In this document: piece by piece, positions 11,301 to 21,210 of the stretch
How the letters are laid out: every line of letters starts with the position of its first letter
Position numbering within the stretch: position 1 is the first letter of the stretch
NCBI GenBank assembly: GCA_035578175.1
Contig: JAQMRL010000005.1
Location: forward strand, 54,975,722-55,039,721
DNA length: 64,000 bases
Reading direction: 5' to 3'
Origin: Catonia carolina
Lineage: Eukaryota > Arthropoda > Insecta > Hemiptera > Achilidae
Program-made: the position numbers and the translations under genes
The notes under the pieces: model-generated
The model's database searches: none
What the model was told of the DNA's origin: nothing
What the model saw: the letters and a program-made list of their open reading frames with translations, nothing else

Positions 11301-14300
11301 ACCACAAGAGATAGCCATAAACAGTTTTCGGATTCGTAATCTACACAAAACGATAGTGGACCTGGATTGGGTTTGAAATTCCACTTTCGACCAGAAAAGT
11401 GGTCCAAAACCGTAAGTCAAGAAATCAAAGTCAGAATTTAGAAACAAAATAATTCATACGATTCCTCTTAAAAGAGTACATACAGAAATCACTAACGGCT
11501 TTTGCCATAAATCAAAGGTAAGCCTTTTTAAAAATTGCAATTAGCCATGAGACATGTCTCATGAAAGGTATTTCATTATAATTGAAATATCTATTTCCAA
11601 ACTACCAGTAATGTTTATCACAAAGTTAATACCGCTTTTGTGTACTTCATACACATCTTCAGGTGCTTTACCATGCCTTCCTCACTGAGTGGAAAAGTAG
11701 TAAATGTTTATCAGCATGCCAGGTTCTCCGAAAAGCATCTACTTTCCACCCTGACACCATCTTTTCATTCACCGCAGGGTCTGGCTGTATAATGAAATGC
11801 ATTACTCTCTGAGGAGATAACTCTAACTAGTGTAATTTATACCTTTACCTCTTCTGTTCTTAAATGCTTCAGTCATTTCATTGGCTGACCATATGATAAA
11901 AAACATAACTATTTTTGCAGCCCTGGAACTAAGCAGATCGAGTGCAAATAATTTAACACTTATGACTATTTTTCAAAATAGTCAAAATAAAAGATAATTA
12001 TTTGAATATCCCATCACTACCTTGTACATAATAATAATAATGAAATAAAATACCTGGTAAACCGCACCACCTCGTTTAATTGGATTAAGTTTTAACGCCG
12101 GTTTAGAATTTTCAACAGCTTTATGGAATACCTGTAGTGGATCAGTAATGATAGTTGCTTTAATTGCTGGATCAGTTTCTTTATTGTATTTCGCTAATTG
12201 AATGCGCTTAATATTTTCGAATGCCTGAAAATCAGACGTACAAGAAATTTATAAAAAAGAATTTAAAATACTCCAAATAAGATTCTGCAACACTGATACT
12301 GAAATGGGGTAATAATGAAAACAATTTTCTTCTTTTTTTCTTTAGTTTCTCCAATCAGAGGTTGGGGATCACAACAATCATTCTTTTTTAGACACTGCTG
12401 TCGTAAATAGTTCCACAGAGGAGCAATTACACTTTTTTACAAATTATTAAACCAAGAAGTTACTTGTCGTTCAGCTATTTTTTCTTAAATAATCAATTGC
12501 AGCTGACAGTATGTCCAGATAGAATGAACAAAGTCTCATGTGGTATTATTTTAAAATCTCACCTTTTGTCCAGGTTAATTAAGAGGTACCCTGCATTTTA
12601 AACGTTAAATTTTCCATAAATGTACATTTTAAAGGAAATTATTGTTGTAAAGTTACAGCTGGAGATCTTGTTGTTGCAATAACCTCTGGTAACGGCTCTC
12701 CTTAATATTGTAAATCTCATTTATGGCTTCAAGGAATTTGGAAGATGAAATGACAGCTGGAGATCTTGTTGTTGCAATAACCTCTGGTAACGGCTCTCCT
12801 TAATATTGTAAATCTCATTTATGGCTTCAAGGAATTTGGAAGATGAAATGACCACTGAATGTGCATCATTCTAATCCTAAAACATTAAGCGATAACTGTC
12901 AAAAAGGGTTCTGTAATCCGAAAACAATCGTACTTTCTCACAAACCACAAAGTGAGATTAGTGGCTCTTAAATGAATCTGAGCTAATGTTTAACATTAAC
13001 GAATGGAAACATGGTTTTGACTCTCCACTCAAAACTTCCCCCAAAACAATTATTTTCCGTAGGAAATTTCAGGGTTTTGGACGTTGGGCCATTCTACGAC
13101 GTCCTGGTGGAGGCAACATTTGATAGATGTTTTTATCTAGCTAAAAACAGGGTAAATGGTTGAGTGAAATTCCAGGTTAACACCGCTGTGTGATAAAGCC
13201 GAATGGATATGCCCACTAGATTTACATTCTATACACTCACACTGCCTTACATACAACAAAAAACACATTAATTAAAAATACAAATTTAAAATTCTGTTCA
13301 AAGGATACATTAATTCATGTTTAAAGCAGGGTACATTAAAACTAATAATTTTTCTTAATTTGGTTAATATTACAGAGACAATTTTCATTAGTCATTTTCC
13401 TACGTAGTGTTCTATTTGTTTAATTTATATTTTAATCCCCTTTATTGCAGTCGATACGATACGATACATTGCCTATATATATCTGACAGTCTCTCCATTC
13501 ATAACACGTCTGAAACATTCCCGTTTTTGTTCCTATGTCAATCAACTCCAGCTCTTAAAGTGTGTACTCTGAGACTTCATTCATCATTTATTCTCTCCAT
13601 GATATAAACGCTGACATATTTATAATCTGAAAGCTTGAATTCTACCTATTCTCATTTCCCAAGAGTCCATGTCTCCATTTCATATAAAAGAACCATACAG
13701 AAAATATGCAGCATCTAACGAATCTATTCCAGACTTCTATACTTAAATACCTTTGCATAACAAATAATTTAATTTTCATAAATGGTGAATGCAGCATTTA
13801 TTAATGCCACCTCTGCCATTCCTATCTGTTCTGTTATTTTGGGTATTTGATCATTATTATCTCCAAACATTTGCATCTCTTGACTTTTTTAATTTCCTTA
13901 GTTTAATACAATATTGTAACAAAACACACTATTTTTTGTGGGTGATTTACATAACTATACTTGTCAGATAATTTTTAAAACTGACTTTATTATTAATAGA
14001 TTGAATCCATTAACTTACCTTTTCTATTAATGAACGAGCGAGAACTTTATCACCTTCTCTCATTAAATAATTAGTAAATTTTCTGAAAACAAACATTCCA
14101 AAATTAACTCTAGGCCTATTATTCTTGGAACCTTAACACCTTAATTCTAGAACAGAGGTCATCAGCTAAATTTGATCAAGGTCCGATTAAAATTTTAATG
14201 GATTTTATAATAAAATCTATTGAAATTATCTAAAATTGTATTTTATTTTTTGGCTCTTATTCTCCGTTTTATATTTGTAAGACTAATTCTAGTAAAAAAC

Positions 14301-16752
14301 TAATTCTAGTAAAAAACTAATTCTAGCAGTAACTAATTATAATAGTAAAAAGATATAATTTGATCTCGTAATACATCTGTATTCTTTGATTTTACAAATA
14401 TTATCACACAGCACGCCAATAAACAGAGCATAGAAGGTGTTCAGAGAAGGTTTAAAATGCTTGCCTTGACCAATTTATGATTATAAAGAACTTCCTAAAA
14501 ACATAATAATGCATTTGCTCATAAATTCTTACAATTTTTACTAACAGTTCTTTATAAACGTACTACAAAAGTTTTTATATCAATAATTAGGTCTGCACTT
14601 ACCTTACTAATGGATCATAATGAATTGAATTATTTTGATCATTTTTTGCTGCTTTTATCGGTAAATGTTTTAAAGCTTCTTTCTCATCCTTCTCAAGATT
14701 TTTTTGATCTAGTTTACGAAATACAGGTTCAGCATATTGTGGACTGTACTGACTGTAACTACATCCCTGTGTAAGGAACCTGTAAAATATTATAAAAGTT
14801 AACGAACAATTTAAGTAGAAGTTTTGAGGTCACTAAAATCACAACTTTTACTTTGTAACACAATAATTTTTGATAAATGACTCTCAGTATTCCAAACAAG
14901 CAGTTGCCAATCCAACTGGTTATAATTACCATATTAATTTCTACTACTAATTAATAAAATTTAGTAATTTGAAATTGCATTTTATTTTATCTAATTCATG
15001 TTCATAACAAGTACTGCCCATAACGGGCAGGTGGTGTTAAATTACGAGGGCTATTCAGAAAGTAGGGAACGTTTTGTAAATAAACAAAAACTATGTAAAA
15101 GAAAAATTTTTTATTATATACATCTGAAAGAGTGACTAAAATACTACTTTTCTACATAGTCACCAAGCAAATTGAGGCACTTGTCATAGCGGTGGACAAG
15201 CTTCAAAATTCCTTCGTCATAGAAATCCGCTGCCTGCGACCGCAGCCACTCAGTGACGTGCGCCCGGAGTTCCTCGTCGTCGTCGAAGCGCTGCGTTGCT
15301 AGCCAGTTCTTCATTCTTGGAAACAAGTGAAAATCACTCGGTGCAAGATCAGGACTATAGGGTGGATGAGGGAAAACCTACCATTTGAATGAATCAAGGA
15401 GTTCTATTGTGAGGTTTGCCGTGCAAACCGCACAAAAATCAGCAAGGAAGATTATGGCTACTGTGTTTTGGGACAGGCAAGGTGTGCTGCTCATTGACTT
15501 TCTCGAGCGTGGTGCAACAATAAACTCTGATCGGTACTGCCAAACATTGCGCAACCTTAGGAGAGCAGTTCAAAACAAGCGCCGAGGAAAGATGTCGTCA
15601 AAAATTTTGTTTCTTCATGACAATGCCCGACCTCACATGGAAAACCGCACAAAAGAACTCCTTGATTCATTCAAATGGGAGGTTTTCCCTCATCCACCCT
15701 ATAGTCCTGATCTTGCACAGAGTGATTTTCACTTGTTTCCAAGAATGAAGAACTGGCTAGCAACACTGAACTGGCAACACAGCGCTTCGACGACGACGAG
15801 GAACTCCGGGCGCGCGTCACTGAGTGGCTGCGGTCACAGGCGGCGGATTTCTATGACGAAGGAATTTTGAAGCTTGTCCACTATGACAAATGCCTCAATT
15901 TGCTTGGTGACTGTAGAAAAGTAGTATTTTAGTCACTCTTTCAGATGTATATAATAAAAAATTTTTCTTTTACATAGTTTTTGTTTATTTACAAAACGTT
16001 CCCTACTTTCTGAATAGCCCTCGTATTTGCGCTTAATCTGTTGGTACCAGGGCTACAAAAAAATAGTTCTGTTTCTTATCATGTAGTCAGCCAATTATAT
16101 GACTAAACTATTTAAGAACAGAATAGGTAAAGCGTAAAATACACTGGTCAGAGTTATCTTCTCCGAGAATAATGAATTTCACTATACAGCCAGACCCTGT
16201 GGTGAATGAAGTGAAGGTGTCATTTGCAGGGTGGAAAGTGGGTCTTTTTCAGAGGGCCAGGCGAGCTGATAAGCAACTCTATGAGGAAGGCAATAGTAAA
16301 CCACCTCACTCCTCGTTTTTACTTAAAACCTCTAGAGGTTCAAACCAGCCTATCAGCTGTTGACCTAAACAACAACAGGTTCAAGAGGAATAAAAAAAAT
16401 TGTAAGAACATTAACCAGTAGGATTTCCAGGTCTAACCAAACAAAAGTACTTTAAATAAATTATAATCTATACAAAATTTCACTGGTATCATAAACAATA
16501 ATCAGTTAATAGTGTAAACAAAAGTGGGCATAATATTTTTAAAATTGGATGAAACTGCAGACATACAAATTAATCTAAAAAACGTTGTACATTCACGAAC
16601 ATAACCTAAATGTAATGAATTCATGTGATAAAGTGTTAAGTAAATCTATTATTACGAGACTTCGGTGAAACAAAACAGATAGATTTTACTTACAATCGTT
16701 TTATTGTATTGCATTGAAAATAAGTAATATTCTTTAATAAACTTGTGTTCAT
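5257..16752 (-). CDS. mRpS7: mitochondrial ribosomal protein S7 (uS7m), six exons
   Basis: This gene encodes the uS7 protein of the mitochondrial small ribosomal subunit, which binds 12S rRNA and helps organise the head of the subunit. The CDS joins, on the minus strand, 16694-16752, 14603-14779, 14019-14082, 12054-12224, 10094-10231 and 5257-5337, a total of 690 nt or 229 aa plus stop. All junctions are GT/AG and all phases agree. Residues 1-20 form a basic, acid-free presequence. Family marks are SQYSPQYAEP (about 28-37), RKFTNYLM and KVLARSL in exon 3, DPLQVFHKAVENSKPALKL and the RGGAVYQVP signature across exons 4-5, and the C-terminal EANRAYAHYRW. Length fits animal homologues. Starts 493 bp from Smurf in head-to-head orientation. 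Four of its five introns carry mobile elements or duplications. Confidence 0.95.
5761..8134 (-). CDS. transposase of the Sola-like element, two exons
   Basis: The CDS joins 8043-8134 and 5761-7498 on the minus strand (donor AAAAG/GTAAGT, acceptor TTTTCAG), giving 609 aa with no internal stop. Exon 1 supplies a basic N-terminus (MNKIKPSPVGKGRKRRALPE). The core has SFDCQKN (Asp about 301), CADGCGGQNRN (Asp about 384) and GHSFLPADRVFGRIEK (about 422-437), the order expected for an RNase-H-like DDE/D transposase. A CxxC pair (CSSC, about 248-251) precedes it and may bind zinc. Upstream in-frame sequence before the first ATG of exon 2 (ACEHKGKKTFRCKTLKM) supports the spliced start at 8134. An intact frame implies recent activity or recent insertion. 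The superfamily name is less certain than the transposase call. Confidence 0.8.
7676..8041. repeat. 183-bp tandem duplication in transposase intron
   Basis: Two copies (from 7676 and from 7859) beginning CTGAATAAG and running through AACATTAAGTTTTATAAATA, differing at a handful of positions. The second copy abuts the donor of transposase exon 1. Confidence 0.85.
8570..8945 (+). mobile_element. degenerate LINE C-terminal fragment
   Basis: Broken frames read FKRLGSRIS, ILMYEIYN and VVMYGAE, the usual order of a non-LTR ORF2 tail (KRLGS ... ILMYETY ... VMYGAETW). Several stops; not functional. It lies in mRpS7 intron 5. Confidence 0.6.
9109..9365 (+). pseudogene. Merlin (IS1595-like) transposase N-terminal relic
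   Basis: An ATG opens MNLLEWAHIISTKKRTVRLL followed by QEKVILHNPQICLNEQDL. After stops and a frameshift it continues with DRWV and TFLANMKLDYRTIILFIYSY. This matches the N-terminal plan of Merlin/ISXO2-type transposases as I know it (LISxKxRTVxFLQExxILHNP, a zinc-ribbon region, then YRTIxLFIY). The zinc-ribbon cysteines are mostly lost. No terminal repeats recognised. Confidence 0.6.
9815..10045 (-). mobile_element. LINE C-terminal fragment
   Basis: The minus strand reads DRIKNYMRWRGKH, then FPMKTVLYEDRWQVR, the tail region after the reverse transcriptase in RTE/I-like LINEs. Interrupted by stops. Confidence 0.45.
10094..10231 (-). CDS. mRpS7: mRpS7 exon 5
   Basis: 46 codons, phase 0 at both ends, reading VPTPITDSQAKFMSMNWLIE and continuing AGREKERTARWW. 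The donor is AAG/GTTTGT. The acceptor tract (TTTTTTTTTAAG) is made by the end of the family B repeat that begins within 10 nt of the exon. Confidence 0.95.
10235..11177 (-). mobile_element. family B repeat in mRpS7 intron 4
   Basis: Nearly full length on the minus strand: the 3' terminal block (TTTCACACCAGGTTTTTTTT) lies at 10235-10256 and the 5' hairpin (CCTATATATTCATATAGG on plus) at about 11147-11164. It contains a (CA)n run at about 11019-11038. Same strand as the host gene. Confidence 0.85.
11660..11970 (-). mobile_element. family A repeat
   Basis: Contains the conserved blocks CCTTCCTCACTGAGTGGAAA, GGGTCTGGCTGTATAATG, CTACCTCTTCTGTTCTTAAA (with changes) and GCAGATCGAGTGCAAATAAT. Lacks the last 60 bp at the GGTTTGAACC end. 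Confidence 0.75.
12054..12224 (-). CDS. mRpS7: mRpS7 exon 4
   Basis: 57 codons, phase 0/0. It encodes AFENIKRIQLAKYNKETDPA and later FHKAVENSKPALKLNPIKRG, ending GAVYQ, the conserved centre of uS7. Acceptor TCTGATTTTCAG, donor CAG/GTATTT. Confidence 0.95.
12656..12851. repeat. exact 98-bp tandem duplication
   Basis: Two copies (12656-12753, 12754-12851) beginning CAGCTGGAGATCTTGTTG and ending GATGAAATGA, identical as far as I can read. It lies in mRpS7 intron 3. Confidence 0.9.
13405..13770 (-). mobile_element. LINE fragment (ORF2 C-terminal region)
   Basis: The minus strand shows a broken version of the CxIFSVxxYGxExWTLGK...IxxIQAF segment that follows the reverse transcriptase in many arthropod LINEs. 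Stops and frameshifts throughout. Related to the fragment at 22960. Confidence 0.5.
14019..14082 (-). CDS. mRpS7: mRpS7 exon 3
   Basis: Completes a split Arg codon, then reads KFTNYLMREGDKVLARSLIE and K. Acceptor TTTTCAG, donor AAG/GTAAGT. Corresponds to the KFTNxxMxxGxxVLARSL segment of animal uS7m. Confidence 0.93.
14603..14779 (-). CDS. mRpS7: mRpS7 exon 2
   Basis: 58 full codons between split codons. It encodes SQYSPQYAEPVFRKLD and ends SIHYDPLVR, the mature N-terminal region. Acceptor ATATTTTACAG, donor AAG/GTAAGT. Confidence 0.93.
15010..16378 (+). mobile_element. family A repeat split by mariner 2
   Basis: The head (ATAACGGGCAGGTGG) is at about 15020-15034 and the rest (from the GTACCAGGGCTAC block to GACCTAAACAACA) at 16026-16378. 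The mariner and its TA duplication sit between them. The family A copy is therefore older than the mariner. Confidence 0.8.
15045..16023 (+). mobile_element. palindromic mariner element 2 (979 bp, defective)
   Basis: The termini (CGAGGGCTATTCAGAAAGTA) are flanked by TA. The arms are about 375-390 bp (15045 to about 15421 and about 15635 to 16023) and closely matched. The loop of about 213 bp encodes a central transposase piece (KIMATVFWDRQGVLLIDFLE, RYCQTLRNLRRAVQNKRRG, LFLHDNARPHM). Both arms encode the C-terminus (YSPDLAQSDFHLFPRMKNWL, then YDKCLNLLGDYVEK), once on each strand. No complete transposase is possible. It sits in mRpS7 intron 1. Confidence 0.9.
16694..16752 (-). CDS. mRpS7: mRpS7 exon 1, start codon
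   Basis: The ATG at 16752 opens MNTSLLKNITYFQCNTIKR and half a Leu codon. Donor ATT/GTAAGT. This is the only ATG upstream that reaches a strong donor in the phase exon 2 requires, and the peptide (basic, hydroxylated, no acidic residue) looks like a mitochondrial targeting signal. The alternative donor at about 16992 gives an in-frame stop. Confidence 0.85.
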
Positions 16753-17245
16753 GGTTATTCTCTACATAAAAACAACAAAAAACTTAATATCCAGACATCA
16801 GGTTTGTCGTCTGCAGCTGTCTTTAATAATAATAAAATCACCGTATTCCAGACACAACATTTAAAAAAAACTAATTTCACATTTCATTTGATTGTAACAC
16901 ATAGAAATATTATTGTAAAATGTTAAAACCCAGTTAGTAAATATATAAAATTTTATAATACCAAAATTAGATATTTATGTTTAAAATGATTACCTGCTCT
17001 ATCATGTTGATTGTCCCAAAAGTAATAATGCACAGGAAGAGCTTCAGTGTTATAAGTTATTTTAATAAATTATAATAACAATTGGTTATAATTTTGCTAT
17101 AAGTGTGGAAATAGAATTCTGAGGTTAAATGATCATTAGCACCTGCACATGGACCCTGTTGTTAATTGTTTTGTTGGTAACCCTGTTAAAATCACAAATG
17201 ATTGCCAATTAGTGGTCTGTTGTTTTTGCTCAATGAGTGGAAAAA
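16753..17245. promoter_or_regulatory. divergent promoter region mRpS7 / Smurf
   Basis: Only 493 bp separate the two start codons on opposite strands, so both transcription starts and 5' UTRs must lie here unless non-coding first exons exist. No clear TATA box at a convincing distance. The region is free of the repeat families that fill the rest of the window, as expected for constrained promoter DNA. Confidence 0.6.
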
Positions 17246-17300
17246 ATGTCAAATCCAGGAGGTAGCAGGAGAAATGGGACTATGAAAATAAGATTAACAA
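17246..17300 (+). CDS. Smurf: Smurf E3 ubiquitin ligase, first coding exon (partial gene)
   Basis: The ATG at 17246 encodes MSNPGGSRRNGTMKIRLT plus one nucleotide before a consensus donor, CAA/GTAAGT. Vertebrate SMURF1 and SMURF2 begin MSNPG(G/T)RRNG followed by K(I/L)RLT, the first strand of the C2 domain. The phase (a leftover A) fits an ATN Ile codon, as in the insect sequence RLTILCAKN. Smurf is a C2-WW-HECT ubiquitin ligase that limits BMP/Dpp signalling by targeting Mad. Only this exon is visible. The C2, WW and HECT exons were not found before the window ends, so intron 1 would exceed 46 kb. The alternative is a chance match, unlikely over 18 residues with a correct donor. Confidence 0.82.
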
Positions 17301-18954
17301 GTAAGTTAAAAACCAATGTATTAATTACTTAATTATGGATTTCATATGCGTTTGTATAGTTAGTATAAATATGTTTTAAATTGTAGTGTTTACGTTGTTA
17401 GTAGAAGCAGGCTATTCAACATGGCCACTTAGATATCCGCTAGTGCCTGGGGCTCTTTTTGTACCGCAATTATGGCATCTCTTCGCCACACCTTTTATTA
17501 TTAAATAATAAAAAGCTTTACCGAAATATTGTCAAATTGTACTTTCAGTTTTACGTAATTTGAGTAAATTTGCTTCTTGCTACTTGTTGATATTGGAGCA
17601 GACGTACTAGGCTAAGACTACACGCTTTTTATGTTGACAGTTCAAATTTATTGACGAAGTTGAAATAATGGTCATGATTTTGATAGGTACAATTTATAAT
17701 TGCTATGAAAAAAGTTAGGTTATTTTGTAATGATTCTGAATTATTAACCTATTTTGTACTGCCGCTTATTCAGTTCCTTAATTTTTTTAATTTAATCCGT
17801 GGTAAATAAAACCGCAAGCAGTTAATTACGAAAGTAAGATAATTGTTAAACAAAACATTGTTGGCAATGAATTTGTTTTTAGTTTACTGGTACAACAACA
17901 GCTTTTTAATATAAACACAAAATTATGTAACTGTTGGCCTATTCATACTGCAAAATTCACAAAATATTTGTATATTTTTTATTATGATTTGTAGATCATT
18001 GTATTAAAACTGCAATTCAACATTGAATTTTTTGTCTTTATGGTTAGACAATGTCAGGAAAAATTGGTGAGTGTGATCCCAATCCTGTTATTAATTATAT
18101 ATGTGAAAAAGTTATGCCCACCAAGTTGTATTTTTAGCTTCAAAGGTGTTGCATTAAATTTGTTTTGCAAATGTCACTGGGTAGATAAAATTTGTATTGA
18201 ATAAGCATACTGAGTTATAGAACTGAATCTCAATCGAATGGGGTTAAAACAATAGATACATATTTTTGTAAGGTAGATACCCTATTAAAACAATTGTTGG
18301 GTTGTTTTAAAAATTCACTTACACGTTAAGTACTATTGGTTGAAATGCATTGCTTTAATTTTTCTGTTCAATTTGTGAAAAACATGTTTGCAGAATTTCT
18401 GGCCTCTACATGGTCAGGAAGTCAGTGAGTTGGTGATAAGCGAGTCATTGAGGCATCACATTTATAGAGATAAATAAATAATCAATGTTACTTTCTTCAA
18501 AATAAAAAAATTATATGATTTGGTATTTTAATGTTTGGAAAATTCAATTGTCAGTAAAATTAACGAGCTCAAATTTTGCTCCTGTCCTTGAGCATTAAAT
18601 AGAGAGGTAACTTGGAAGAGATGAGACGCACGGGGTTAAAAATACCGCGTGTATAGATAGTGAGTCACGAGAATGCCTTTTGCATATGGATGGGCTTTGA
18701 GGAAAAGAAAAGAAATTAGACAGTGCTGCCAACCTCAACAGTAAGACACTGTATTTTACTACCGTGCGATTGCATCGTCAGTTAACCACATGTTGCCTTT
18801 CAATATTAATATACTTCATTGTGACTAATACTTTTTCCACTTAAACCCCATTTCCTTTAAAAATTTTCTTAACCTACAAAGTTTCCAACTAAAATTTAGC
18901 CTTTCTTTCAAAACCAGTAATTACATTTCACATGTCAGCATCATGCCCAAAACG
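17301..18954. other. intronic AT-rich DNA, no gene seen
   Basis: Presumed start of Smurf intron 1. One donor-like site (AATTG/GTGAGT) occurs near 18070 without convincing coding context. No repeat family recognised. Confidence 0.4.
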
Positions 18955-19335
18955 AGCAGGTGGAGTGTTATTTTAACTGCACTCTATCTGTTCGGTCCAG
19001 GGCTAAAAAAAAATAGTTCTGTTTCTTATTACATAGTCAGCCACTTATATGACTGAACTATTTAAGAACAGAAGAGGTAGAGGTGTAAAAGACACTAGTC
19101 AGAGTTATCTCCTCTGAGAGTAATGAATTTCACTATGCAGCCAGACCCTGTGGTGAATGAAGTGAAGGTGTCATTTGCAGGGTGGAAAATGAGTGCTTTT
19201 CGGAGGGCCTGGCGTGCTGATAAGCATACTCTTTCAACTCAGTGAGGAAGGCAATGGTAAACCACCTCACTCCTCGTTTTTACTTAGTAAAACCTCTAGA
19301 GGTTCAAACCAGCCTTTCGGCTGTTGACCTAAACA
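18955..19335 (+). mobile_element. family A repeat with 13-bp target duplication
   Basis: The reference copy for family A. The direct repeat ATGTCAGCATCAT flanks it at 18942-18954 and 19336-19348. It runs from GCCCAAAACGAGCAGGTGG to CTGTTGACCTAAACA. It holds an internal palindrome CCTCTAGAGG and a GGTTCAAACC element resembling a pol III B box, but placed near the right end. It encodes no protein. A 13-bp duplication points to LINE-assisted retroposition, so I call it SINE-like. There is no obvious poly(A) tail. Confidence 0.85.
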
Positions 19336-19550
19336 ATGTCAGCATCATTGTCTTATTGATATAACCGTTTCCTTTTTTTACCAGGTATCAAAAAAACTTT
19401 TGATTAAGAATTTTCTTCTTCACTGTCTTTAACTTCCGTCTTTATATTTCAAATAGTGGAAAGAGAAACATCACAGTAGTTAGCCGCTCGCTAATGTCTT
19501 TTCTAGAGACACGGAAAGGTATTTTTGTTTAGCTTCAACTTCACAGCATT

Positions 19551-20207
19551 GGTGCTACTATAGTACGTGGCCTACCGTGTTATATTTAGTGAAATTTGTA
19601 TTTCTTGATGTGGTAGCACTGTCCTCTAGCACTTTTGGCGCGTAAATATTCACATATTTTATAGGTTACGTGAACATTAGGTTACCTGCATTCAACGGTA
19701 ACCATCAGCGAAATTATGTAGATCCATTAACAGGAGCCAATACAGAAGCAATTGAGAGATCGTGGTTGAACCCAAAAATAAACATTCTTAAACAAAAAAA
19801 GGCGTTCCGAAAGAATTATTTCATTCGCACCTTGACCATATATGATGGAAAATTTTGATAAAGAAGAACCTGATATGTTTGTTGCTTTTCTCAGTGACAT
19901 TCACAGTGTGTACCATGTGCAGACTGACTAAAAGTAACTGGGTGAATCCTTATGGTATTATTAGTTATAGTATTATATTTTGCTAATTGTAAAAATAACT
20001 GGGTTAATTCTTATCATATTATTAGTTATAGTATTATTTGCTATTGTAAATTATTGTAAGTAATTTGTCCTTTTCTTCCTAATATCACATAACCTGTAAA
20101 ATATGTGAATATTTACGGGCCGAAAGTGTTAGGGTACAGTGCTACCACATCAAGAAATACAAATTTCACTAAACATAACCCGGTAGGCCATGTACTATAG
20201 TAGCACC
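19551..20207 (+). mobile_element. Merlin-like element with ~125-bp inverted ends
   Basis: Both ends read GGTGCTACTATAGTAC inward and pair over about 125 bp (19551-19675 with 20085-20207). The flanking octamers ACAGCATT and AGATCATT agree at 6 of 8 positions, matching the 8-bp duplication known for Merlin. Between the arms, about 19670-19858 encodes RNYVDPLTGANTEAIERSWL, the C-terminal signature of Merlin/IS1595 transposases (YVDPxTGAxTxxIExxW). The N-terminal two thirds of the gene is missing, so it is non-autonomous. Confidence 0.8.
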
Positions 20208-20215
20208 AGATCATT

Positions 20216-20800
20216 TTTAAACAGTGCGTATTAGATTTAGTTCAGCCTTGTGAACAGTTTCACTGCGTTTTTGAGAAACCGACATTTCTGTTTTACCATA
20301 ACAAACTGTTATATTCGTACAGTTAACCTACAAAAGGTTCTGTGATATACTTATATATTCTGGATATAGTATAAGTTGTTGTGTTTGTTGTACTGAAATT
20401 AAAGCAGTCGCGTATGCGTACTGATGCTTTTACCACTCAATGCAAACAAAGGCAAACTCCTGACTCAATTAATTATTTTCTGAAACCGCTTACATCGTTC
20501 CTGACTACATAGTGTAACTATTGATCAGAAAGACACTTATACCGATGTTATTTTATTTAGTAGTATGAGATTACAGCTCATCAGGGGTAATGCTTGATTT
20601 TGTCAGTCAATTTTTTTTGTCATAGTGCTTAACATGCAAGATACCAGTATGTAAGGTTCCAGATTCGATTCATGGCCAGCATCTGAAAATTGTAACATTT
20701 ATTAAAATCCACTATATCGATTTAATTATCTATAGCAGTTATTAATGAACTAGTCGTTGATTTGGTTTATAAAAAAAAATTATTAAGTTTTTCCTTTTTA
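20216..20800. other. no gene or recognised repeat
   Basis: AT-rich DNA between the Merlin element and a possible pogo-type end at 20804 (CAGTAAGACCTTGACTTATG). Nothing else supported. Confidence 0.4.
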
Positions 20801-21039
20801 CAGTAAGACCTTGACTTATGCGAATTCACGTTAGCGCGATTTTGTTGAAAATAATGTATCATATTGTGTACAGAAGTTATTCTTATCTTAAAGATGTTTA
20901 TATTAAGACCGATGTTTTGCTAATTTTTCTCGAAAGCGTTATCATAGTTGCCCTCCCCATTTTCACTCTGGAATTTATCTTGATTTGCTTTTGTTCTAAA
21001 CATTAATACTTTTTAGTGCGTTAAAAATATCGGTCGTTA

Positions 21040-21200
21040 GGACAAACCCAAGCAGGAAGAAAACGATCGTTTCAGAGGAAGTTCGGCAAGCAAGATCAGC
21101 CCGAATGAAGGCATACTGGCAGAACATCAAGCTAAAGAATTTGAAAAGGAAGAAGCTTTCTAAATTTGACTTAAATGATCCATTGTGGTCATAAAAGACT
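21040..21200 (+). mobile_element. LINE ORF2 C-terminal tail
   Basis: Encodes SEEVRQARSARMKAYWQNIK and then KKLSKFDLNDPLWS before a stop. The same tail type (RxARSxxMRxYWxK) ends the LINE at 51979 and recurs at 63060. It is a 5'-truncated copy. Confidence 0.6.
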
Positions 21201-21210
21201 AAAAAAAACC

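Noticed and set aside
15144..15326. Minus-strand 60-aa frame as a separate gene
   Set aside because: It is the mariner transposase C-terminus encoded on the inverted left arm of mariner 2.
16985..17010. Alternative first exon of mRpS7 ending at a GTAATC donor
   Set aside because: In the phase exon 2 requires, the reading frame hits a stop two codons before the donor. The exon at 16694-16752 fits phase and presequence features.
18054..18072. Possible Smurf microexon (ACAATGTCAGG to GTGAGT)
   Set aside because: Acceptor and donor motifs are present, but the peptide does not resemble the C2 domain that must follow RLT.
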